A stretch of DNA of 64,000 bases from positions 558,001-622,000 of the forward strand of contig JAHQRK010000015.1 of the NCBI GenBank assembly GCA_019828595.1, written 5' to 3'. Origin of the DNA: Aphanomyces cochlioides. Taxonomy: Eukaryota; Oomycota; Saprolegniomycetes; Saprolegniales; Verrucalvaceae. Both the position numbers and the translations under genes were made by a program. Below, one piece after another: positions 57,212 through 64,000 of this stretch (position 1 is its first letter; the number at the start of each line of letters is the position of its first letter). The notes beneath the pieces are model-generated. The model saw only the letters and a list, made by a program, of their open reading frames with translations. It was not told the DNA's origin and did not search any database.

Positions 57212-57912
57212 TCATCCTTGAAGAAGATGGCAAAGGCAAGGCTTCCGAGGGGAAATCGAATCCTCTCGATCAAGCTGTTCATCGAAGGAAAGATTCCCCT
57301 CAAGATGTGCTGAGAGAGAGAAGCTTGTCGTTGAAGTCGATCTTTTTCTTCCGCGAGACGACCGACAACAGTCATCCTCCTCCATGCATTCCATCTGGTC
57401 CATGGATACAAGTTGTCCTGTCCACATGCGCAGGAACGTGGAACGCATCAATGCATCCTCCTCCCCCATGCTCACAACGCACTCAGATCCTCCATGCTCT
57501 GAGTTCAAGCTTCATTGTTGGCTCGACAAGGTCAAAAGCGGCGCATGATGGACACTCGTTGAGACTCCCTTGCGAACAAGCTTGAGCGCTGTCGGCAGGT
57601 TTCACGACAGGGCGACGGCGCATGCATCGCTCTTGACTGACTGTCGCCTGCATCGCCGATGTACTTTTGACTGCTGTCTTCAATGGCTCCTGTCCGTGGA
57701 ATATTTGGCGCATTTTTTTCGACAATTTCGAAGTCGGTGAATTCTTCAATCGACCACCGACAACTTGTTTCGACTTGCAAGGCTGTCTTGATATGCGACT
57801 CGAAGGGCCTGAGTTCACGGAGAGCATGCTGTCGTTGAGATAGCGCAGCCAGAGTCGTCGCCGCTGGGACTTCAAGCGCGATATCTGAGTCATTCCATTG
57901 AATCAGCTTCAA
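57212..57912 (-). CDS. Possible small hypothetical gene between the ceramidases
   Basis: On the minus strand a coding-like frame starts at 57912 (MKLIQWNDSDIALEVPAATT) and reads SRWSIEEFTDFEIVEK-like text down to about 57665. It may splice into 57508-57212 (GEEDALMRSTFLRMWTGQLV). No family is recognised and the splice is not convincing. It could also be 5' leader sequence of ceramidase A. Confidence 0.3.
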
Positions 57913-58381
57913 CGATTTCCATCAGGCTCAGCATGAGCAGTGCAGACCAAACCAGATTTCAACGCCGTGTTGATTGCGAGAAGAATGAAAGACAAGAAGA
58001 CCAGCTTCGATGATACTTGGAGACCTTTTGGCGAAAAATTCTCATCAATTGATGAGTACAAACGTCAGATTGAAGATCGCAGAGTACGATTCATGCCTCT
58101 CCGTGGCGACGTGATGGGCGTTGGATGCTCTAGAGCCTATACAGTGGCGATCCATGTCGTCCACAGCAGCAGGATTCATGCAATCCAGTTGATCCAAATC
58201 CATGACACCGCCGCCTATAAAGCATTATCTTTGCATCCCATCTGGTTTGTCGTTTTCGTGCGTCTGGGCCTGTTATCATCCTTCATCGTCGTACTATGCA
58301 GTCCATGGAGACACAATCAGCTCTTTCGTTCCCACAATTGCATCCACCAAGACACTTTCAAAGTTGCAAGCGTGCACAGCC
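57913..58381. other. Upstream region of ceramidase B with a short ORF
   Basis: The plus strand has an open frame from about 57988 (MKDKKTSFDDTWRPFGEKFS, IDEYKRQIEDRRVRF) to 58455 that overlaps the ceramidase start in another frame. No family is recognised; it may be a short gene remnant. No inverted homology with the upstream region of ceramidase A is apparent, so the palindromic duplication does not extend through the centre. Confidence 0.3.
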
Positions 58382-60412
58382 ATGAACTTGCTCACTGCTC
58401 TAGTCGCCATCATCGCTGCAGTCTTGGCTATCGTCGCCCAACCAACGCATGCTGAAAATTACCACATTGGTGTCGGCAAGGCCGACATCACCGGCCCTGC
58501 GGCGGAAGTCGTCATGATGGGATATGCCGACACCTCTCAAAAATCCGCGGGAATTCTCAACCGACAGTACGCTCGAGCGTTTGTCGTCCAAGACGACGCG
58601 ACCAACAGCCGAGTCCTCCTCGTCAACTGCGATGTCTTGGCCATCTTCCAACTCGTCCATCAAGAAGTTGTCAAGCAACTCGCCGCCAAGTACGGCACTC
58701 TCTACACGGAACAGAACGTCATCCTCCATGCTATCCACACCCACGCCACTCCTGGTGGTAGCTCGGCATATTTCATGTACGATGTGTCGATTCTTGGCTA
58801 CATTGATGAAACCTTCCAAGCGATTGTCAATGGCATCTTGAAAGCCGTCGACCAAGCGCACAACAGCATTGCTCCTGGCACGATTCGATTCAACAAGGGG
58901 AAGATCCCCGACGGCGGCCGAAACCGATCGCCGCCAGCATATGAAGCCAATCCAGCCGACGAACGCGCTCAGTACGAAGACAACCGAGACTACGACATGC
59001 GCTTGCTGCAGTTCTTGGACTCCACCGGTGGTTCGCGTGGCGTGTGGGCCTTCTATCCCGTCCATCCCACGAGTTTGACCCAGAAGAACTACCTCATCAG
59101 TGGCGACAACAAGGGCTATGCCATGTTCACAGTCGAGACTCATTTCAACGACAAGGTGATCGTCGCGCTTGGCATCTCGAATGCCGCGGATGTGAGTCCG
59201 AACCGCATTGACAATGGCAACGGCACGTTCTCTGGCGAAGGATTGAACGACATCCAGAATGCGGAGATCATCGGCACGCGTCAAGCCAACAAGATCTTGG
59301 AGTTGTTGTCGAGTCCGAGTGAGCAGATCACGGGATCGATCGTTGGCAAGCTGTCGTACGTGGATTTCTCCAACGTGACGTTGAAAGGTGTCCAGCCGAC
59401 GCCGGAAGATCCATACGCTCATCGAACTTGTCCGGCCGTCTTGGGCCAGAATTTCGCGGCTGGCACTGAAGACGGCCGCGCTCTGTCAGAGTTCACAGAG
59501 GGCAACTTGAAAGCCAATCCATTGTTCCAGGCTCTGTCGTTTGTGATCAAACCAACGCCGCAATGGCTTCAAGACTGCCACACCAAGAACAAAGTTCCCT
59601 TGCTTGCGTCTGGCATCATGGAGCCTGTGCCGTGGTCGCCTGAAGTGTTGCCGGTCCAGATTATCAAACTGGGTCAATTCGCCATCGCTTCCTTGCCGTT
59701 CGAAGTGTCGACCATGTCTGGCCGTCGAATTCGCAAATCCGTCAAAGCTGCTCTCAATGGTTTGGTCAGTGAAGTGGAAGTTGCCGCCGTGAGCAATGCG
59801 TACGCGCAGTACATGACGACGCGGGAAGAATACTTGGCGCAAAACTACGAAGGCGCGTCGACTCATTTCGGTCCAAATCAATTGGCAGCCGTGCAGCAAG
59901 AGCTCAATCGTGTGGCTGCATCGATTGCTAATCCGTCGATTCCTCTCGCATTAGGCCCTCTCCCTCGAACGTTTGATCGCTCTAAACTCTTGAATGTCCA
60001 AACTGGCGTCGTCTGGGACACCAATCCGATTGGAAAAGGCTTTGGCTCAGTACGAACTGATGTTCAAAAGAGCTACACGATCGGATCGAGCGTTAAAGCT
60101 AGCTTTGTCGGAGGACATCCCAAGAACAGACTGCAGCTCGTGGCGTCATTCTGTGATGTCGAAAAGCTCGATGCGGCCACGGGAACCTACAAGACATACT
60201 TGACTGATGCTCATTGGGATGTTCGTTTCCGCTGGACGCGTCTTGGCGTTACCGAGAGCAATAGTGAGTGCGAATGGGTGTTGCGATCAGGCAGTCCCGT
60301 GTCAGTTCCTGGCACCTATCGTCTTCGTCATCGCGGATTTTCCAAGCCATTGATTGGAGACATCAAGGCGTACGATGGTGTGTCGGGATCGTTCGATGTG
60401 GTGGCAGCATAG
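58382..60412 (+). CDS. Neutral ceramidase, copy B
   Basis: Single exon, ATG 58382, stop 60410-60412, 676 residues. It has a different signal peptide from copy A (MNLLTALVAIIAAVLAIVAQ) and then the same enzyme: HAIHTHATPGG zinc site, VHPTSL, ISNAADVSPNR active-site segment, MSGRRIRKSVKAAL and the C-terminal beta domain ending SFDVVAA. Protein identity to copy A is essentially complete from YxIGVGKADI to RGFSKPL, about 635 residues. The upstream in-frame extension to 58202 is less likely because the chosen ATG gives a clean signal peptide. Two copies with different leaders may be secreted under different control. Confidence 0.92.
   Translation: MNLLTALVAIIAAVLAIVAQPTHAENYHIGVGKADITGPAAEVVMMGYADTSQKSAGILNRQYARAFVVQDDATNSRVLLVNCDVLAIFQLVHQEVVKQLAAKYGTLYTEQNVILHAIHTHATPGGSSAYFMYDVSILGYIDETFQAIVNGILKAVDQAHNSIAPGTIRFNKGKIPDGGRNRSPPAYEANPADERAQYEDNRDYDMRLLQFLDSTGGSRGVWAFYPVHPTSLTQKNYLISGDNKGYAMFTVETHFNDKVIVALGISNAADVSPNRIDNGNGTFSGEGLNDIQNAEIIGTRQANKILELLSSPSEQITGSIVGKLSYVDFSNVTLKGVQPTPEDPYAHRTCPAVLGQNFAAGTEDGRALSEFTEGNLKANPLFQALSFVIKPTPQWLQDCHTKNKVPLLASGIMEPVPWSPEVLPVQIIKLGQFAIASLPFEVSTMSGRRIRKSVKAALNGLVSEVEVAAVSNAYAQYMTTREEYLAQNYEGASTHFGPNQLAAVQQELNRVAASIANPSIPLALGPLPRTFDRSKLLNVQTGVVWDTNPIGKGFGSVRTDVQKSYTIGSSVKASFVGGHPKNRLQLVASFCDVEKLDAATGTYKTYLTDAHWDVRFRWTRLGVTESNSECEWVLRSGSPVSVPGTYRLRHRGFSKPLIGDIKAYDGVSGSFDVVAA
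58456..60352. repeat. Inverted repeat partner of 55129-57025 (ceramidase)
   Basis: Paired positions sum to 115481 (for example 59486-59899 mirrors 55582-55995). Near-identity starts just after the signal peptide and stops about 20 codons before the stop. Flanks differ on both sides, so this is a 1.9-kb homogenised inverted repeat inside an older duplication. Confidence 0.8.
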
Positions 60413-61255
60413 GAGTAATCTGTACAACATCACTATGAATTTATCCTTCCTGCAATTGCTCTTTGCATCTACATAATTCGCAGCAATCATCAGCCAAATA
60501 TAACCGAGAAAAATGTTTTTGCACACTGAAAACCAGGAGTTACAGACAGAAAATAGGGAATCACAGGCAGAATTTGGGGAATCACAAATTCTTGTATGAA
60601 CTACTGGAGAGCTACCAATAGTTTGACTTGCTGCCTGGCATACAAGCTTGCTCAATGACCAAAATATTAACGAATTCGTCGAGTCTGGGTAGAAGGTCTA
60701 GGTCAATCAACGATAGAACTTTGGCTTGCAGTCTTTGCCTGTTAGCGCTCAACCCCGACTCGAAGAATTCATTAATAGTTTTCCATTGAACAAGTTTGTC
60801 TGCCACACAGCAAGTCAGACTACTGACCGCTCTTCAGTAACTCTCTGCGTCTATTAATGACCTTCTCTTAAGTGCTATTGACGTCGTAAGTAGTTATGGT
60901 ACCAAAACTGCAACTTGCTTTTGTGTATGAGGGCAAAGAGGCAAAGAATTTTAAAATGACTAAAATTTCCATGACGGAAATCCCAGGACTCGAACCTGCA
61001 ACCTCCAGGTTCATTCTCCGTCGCCCTGTCACGGGCGTTGACAGTTACATGATGCAGAAATTGCTTTTAAGAAGTCTATCAACTCATTGAGCCCGGTCAC
61101 GACGACGATCACGAATGCTCTATTCATTCTCTCCCTCGCGTGGGAATTTCCTCGTCACTCCCTGCAGATAAAGCGTTGCGGAGGAAACCTTCCCCGACTC
61201 TCGTACCAGCTTGACAAGAGAGGTTGTACAGTACTGTTATTGATACAAGGGTAAG
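60413..61255. other. Gene-free stretch with a 3'-half tRNA-like relic
   Basis: Part of the 2-kb block that separates ceramidase B from ABCC copy 2, absent between copy A and ABCC copy 1. On the minus strand 60973-61020 reads as a tRNA 3' half: a T arm TTGCAGGTTCGAGTCCTG with a B-box, then GGGATTTCCGTC, preceded by ACCTGGAGGTTG. No matching 5' half or acceptor partner is seen. The rest holds only short frames. Confidence 0.4.
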
Positions 61256-61691
61256 GTCTTTTACAGGTCAATCTCGGGTCAGGTCACATGACAATATTGA
61301 AGATATCTCCACCACCAGGAAGAGTTAAAGCGCCATACTTTGTCATTCCCTAGCAGGCCTCATCAGGGTGGCGGCACGGCTTTGCGGCCTACCTGCCGCC
61401 TTGCCCGATGAGAGAAAATATAAAGAAACCCCTTTTTGGTGCACGTTGGGGGCTCCCTCCTCCGAGTCATCCGCCTGCAGAAAATTGCGCTCACCGCAGC
61501 GAAGCGGAGGTCGAGTGAAAAATTTTCTGGGCGGATGTCTGACGTCGTCCGCGCAGTTTAAGGCTTTGCCATTGCAGTTTGAATGAGAAAAACCTAAAAT
61601 CTGATCAGAAAGTCGAATAAAACCAGTAAAAACCTAGAAAGAACCTGTGACCTGCACCCGTGACCCTGACCCAAAATTGACCTGTAAAGGA
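61256..61691. mobile_element. About 435-bp MITE-like element with internal hairpins
   Basis: Imperfect inverted repeats of about 32 bp face each other: TCTTTTACAGGTCAATCTCG and onward (about 61258-61289), and the reverse complement of 61660-61690 (TCCTTTACAGGTCAATTTTG and onward). Inside are two strong hairpins: 61359-61376 pairs with 61394-61412 (CTCATC.GGG..GGCGGCA stem), and 61468-61485 pairs with 61521-61537 (CATCCGCC..AGAAAATT stem). No ORF. This fits a non-autonomous foldback/MITE element; a target duplication is not obvious. Confidence 0.5.
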
Positions 61692-62095
61692 TTCTTCCGA
61701 ACTTTTTGTCGGGGGTGGGTGTCGCGACTCGTCCTGGATGCAACCAGTTGACGCAGACGTGGTCGGCTCCGATTTGTTTCAAGAGGCCGTGTCCCATGAG
61801 GATATTGGCCACTTTCGAGACGCCGTACGCGTGCATGCTGTTGTATTTGTCTTTGGTGGGCAACTCGAGGTCGAGTGTTTTGGGCACGGTGTGAACTTCG
61901 CTGGATACGATGACAATGCGAGCTGGAGCCGAGTTGATAAACAATGTCGACTCGACACCGTGAATCTCGTGATACGGACGAAAGGCTTGACCCGCGTTGA
62001 GAAGTAAGATGTGGAGTGGCAGATTGGGAGCCAAGAAGGCGTCGGCAAACGCAGCGACACTGGCGAGGTCTTCGTTGTCGGCGATACCATGTCGA
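61692..62095 (-). pseudogene. Truncated short-chain dehydrogenase/reductase fragment
   Basis: The minus strand encodes the middle of a classical retinol-dehydrogenase-like SDR: NEDLASVAAFADAFLAPNLP, LHILLLNAGQAF, GVESTLFIN, then directly SAPARIVIVSSEVH, and AYGVSKVANILMGHGL with LHPGRVATPTP. The Rossmann start (G-x3-G-x-G) is missing. The family's N-H-L-G-H-F segment between LFIN and SAPAR is also deleted, about 20 residues in frame. The S and Y-x3-K catalytic residues remain (SSEVH; the YGVSK context is short). It is almost certainly a non-functional relic. Confidence 0.65.
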
Positions 62096-62100
62096 CGTAG

Positions 62101-62328
62101 ATGAGCGAGACAAATATCAAAGCTGTCTTGAATAAGACACTCCAAGGGCTGGATGAGGCGTTGGTTGACTACATGGTGAGCATTTTGAGCGAATATGATG
62201 GAAATGACCCGCTGGTTGACGCGATCGCGCCTTTTTTACTCTCGTCGGATGTTGTTGTCATGCGTGGCGATGTTGCAGTTAAAACATACCAGCATGAATT
62301 TTTGATCGACTCATGCATAAGTACATAG
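62101..62328 (+). pseudogene. Orphan N-terminal fragment resembling an ABCF-type ATPase
   Basis: A 75-residue ORF starts MSETNIKAVLNKTLQGLDEA and continues LVDYMVSILSEYDGNDPLVD and AIAPFLLSSDVV, which resembles the N-terminal helical module of ABCF3/Gcn20-like proteins. It then drifts into unrelated residues and stops at 62326-62328 with no ATPase domain downstream. It begins about 6 bp from the SDR fragment in divergent orientation, so the two were probably pasted together by rearrangement. Confidence 0.45.
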
Positions 62329-62413
62329 CAAGGGATGATCTCGTCAACCCATGCAGATATGAATATACAAATGTCATTTCAAAGTTTACAAAACGCATGA
62401 CACGTCAAGAAGC

Positions 62414-64000
62414 CTAATGAGAGCTTTTGTCGTCGTTCCAATGCTCGACCAAATTGGTGAAAATACCCTTCGGGTTCTTGAGCAACTCCTTTGGCGAGTC
62501 AAATTCAGCCGCACTGCCCTTGTCCATCACCAAAATGCGATCACTGTCCAAAATCGTATTGATACGATGCGCAATCGTGAGGCACGTGCAGTCTTTGAAC
62601 GACTCACGAATGCTCTCTTGGATAAGACGATCCGTGTTCGGGTCAATCGAAGCCGTCGCTTCGTCCATGAGGATCACCTTGGATTTCTTCAGCAAAGCTC
62701 GGGCGATACAAATCAACTGACGCTCACCCACGCTGAAGTTTTGGCCACGTTCGTCGACCTTGGCATCCAACGACGCAACCGCATTGTGCAAGTTCGCACG
62801 CTTGATGGCCGTCCAAAGAGCATCGTCGTCGTATCGGTCGAATGGGTCCAAATTGGAGCGAATAGTGCCAGAGAAGAGGACAGGGTCTTGAGGAATGATG
62901 GAGATCTTGTCTCGTAGATCGTGCAATCCGATCGTGGAAATGTCAACACCATCCATGGTGATTTGCCCGGCATCGAGTTCGACCAGACGCATGAGTGCCA
63001 CAACCAACGACGACTTACCAGCGCCAGTGCGGCCAACGATACCAATCTTCTCCCGCGGTTGGATAGTAAATGAAAGATTTTTGAGGACAAGTGGCAAACC
63101 AGGGCGGTAGCGCAGGTCAACACCAGCAAACGTAAGGGCACCAGCAGCGGGCCACTTAGCATTTTCCAGCTCGAGTTGTTTCAGGGGTTCGGCCTTGAGC
63201 TCGGCTTCAACATCAATGTTGGTGTATGTGTTGATTCGTTCAACGCTGACCATTTGGGTTTGGATTGTGCTTAATACACGCACAGTCCAGTTGAGACTCT
63301 GGGTCACATCGAATGCATACGACAACGCCACACCTGCCAAACCCGCAAATGCCTCCCCGGCATGGACTTCATGACCAACAGCTGCAAATACTGCAGCCGC
63401 TGTCGCCACAATCGTTCCGGCAAACTCCAGACGGAGTGCTAACCAACAATTGGCGGTGAAATTCAAGAAGTAGGCGCGCTGGTTGCGATCAAGTAATACT
63501 TCGTTTCGTGCAGAATAAGCTTCCTCAGCACCAAAAGCATGGATCGTGGGCAGACCTTCCAATGTTTCGGTCAATAGAGACACCACTGGAGAGCGCGATA
63601 TGCTGTCTAGACGTTGCAATTCTCGGGATGTCTTGATAAAGTAGCGCTGACTGGACATGTAAATTAGTGCTAACGGTATCAACACAACCGAAAACCATGG
63701 GGTCACATAGATAACTGTGCAAAGCGTGGTCACGACGTCGAAAGCAGTTCCGAAAAACCAGCCCCAATTCTCAGCAAGTGATTCGTCCAGAGTGTAAACA
63801 TCCTTGCTCAGTCGGTTGACAATGCGCCCAAGTGGGGTTGTGTCGAAAAACGACATGGGAGCACGCAAGATTCGAGTAATCAGAGCTTGAAATAAACGAG
63901 AGGAGCCCTTCAGCCCTGCTAAATACAATGCCACGCTACGTACGTAATAGCCAAGGATAGAAAGACCATTCAGTCCACTGAAAATTGACAGATAGTACAC
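62414..64000 (-). CDS. ABCC/MRP-type multidrug transporter, copy 2, 5' part outside window
   Basis: The gene runs right to left and continues past base 64000. The visible 528 residues are the C-terminal half: part of TMD2 (RAPMSFFDTTPLGRIVNRLS, TSRELQRLDSISRSPVVSLL) and NBD2 (GRTGAGKSS, FSVGERQ, VILMDEATASID), ending LVEHWNDDKSSH. It is a paralogue of 51046-54981. TMD2 has diverged (for example YAIDETIP versus YTLDESLA), but NBD2 from GAGKSS to LVEHW is identical. It is convergent with ceramidase B, like copy 1 with ceramidase A, but 2 kb further away. Confidence 0.92.
   Translation of the reverse strand: MYYLSIFSGLNGLSILGYYVRSVALYLAGLKGSSRLFQALITRILRAPMSFFDTTPLGRIVNRLSKDVYTLDESLAENWGWFFGTAFDVVTTLCTVIYVTPWFSVVLIPLALIYMSSQRYFIKTSRELQRLDSISRSPVVSLLTETLEGLPTIHAFGAEEAYSARNEVLLDRNQRAYFLNFTANCWLALRLEFAGTIVATAAAVFAAVGHEVHAGEAFAGLAGVALSYAFDVTQSLNWTVRVLSTIQTQMVSVERINTYTNIDVEAELKAEPLKQLELENAKWPAAGALTFAGVDLRYRPGLPLVLKNLSFTIQPREKIGIVGRTGAGKSSLVVALMRLVELDAGQITMDGVDISTIGLHDLRDKISIIPQDPVLFSGTIRSNLDPFDRYDDDALWTAIKRANLHNAVASLDAKVDERGQNFSVGERQLICIARALLKKSKVILMDEATASIDPNTDRLIQESIRESFKDCTCLTIAHRINTILDSDRILVMDKGSAAEFDSPKELLKNPKGIFTNLVEHWNDDKSSH
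62437..63018. repeat. Inverted repeat partner of 54383-54964 (ABCC NBD2)
   Basis: See the partner entry. The identical block ends within a few codons of the stop on one side and at the Walker A lysine codon region on the other. Confidence 0.7.

Noticed and set aside
57088..57411. N-terminal extension of ceramidase A by 108 residues
   Set aside because: It would bury a clean signal peptide (ATG 57087) inside the protein, and copy B has no equivalent.

Overview
This is a eukaryotic nuclear window. Most genes are broken by GT-AG introns of only about 40-70 bp, intergenic gaps are short, and neighbouring genes often converge so tightly that their stop codons touch or overlap. Together with the gene set (a centriole distal-appendage protein and a ciliary WD/coiled-coil protein, an IQ-WW-EF-hand protein, ABCC pumps, neutral ceramidases, a Crypton with a GCR1-like tail), this fits a zoospore-forming oomycete, most likely of the saprolegnian type. 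The lineage is inferred from style and content, not proven.

Layout. 1-14 kb: a truncated MAPR/cytochrome b5-like gene, a mitochondrial carrier, a secreted TPR protein, a mitochondrial helical-repeat protein, two tandem small CxxC proteins, a frizzled-like membrane protein, CEP83 and an SCP-type phosphatase. 14.5-23.4 kb: a mobile-element island. Its core is a 6.9-kb near-perfect palindrome (14731-21633) holding two head-to-head copies of a Crypton tyrosine-recombinase gene. A 286-bp terminal-inverted-repeat element with a helix-turn-helix ORF lies in a 469-bp block present in the left arm only. A 1.4-kb TIR element lies at the right edge, against a truncated host gene. 23.4-31.4 kb: PEBP, ATG7, tRNA-Arg, a Rab GTPase, an Lsm11-like protein and a MATE exporter. 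31.4-38.4 kb: two poorly resolved multi-exon genes, an FKBP isomerase and an IQ-WW-EF-hand protein. 38.5-49.6 kb: CFAP57, proteasome subunit Rpn9, the DDX11 helicase and a QueA-like tRNA-modification enzyme, which is a bacterial-type protein inside an intron-bearing gene. 51-64 kb: an inverted duplication of a convergent ABCC transporter/neutral ceramidase pair. Both genes carry patches identical to their partner copy, and 2 kb of gene debris (SDR fragment, ABCF-like fragment, tRNA relic, MITE) lies inside the second copy.

Shared regulation. The 10-bp palindrome TATCCGGATA recurs just upstream of several unrelated genes (3.0, 12.4, 31.46 and 45.14 kb) and looks like a promoter element. An ATTGGCTATAA (CCAAT plus TATA-like) motif occurs upstream of two others.

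Limits. Exon boundaries come from reading frame and GT-AG logic. Family names come from motif recognition without database searches. The 4.9-6.8 kb and 31.7-34.3 kb stretches are not confidently resolved.
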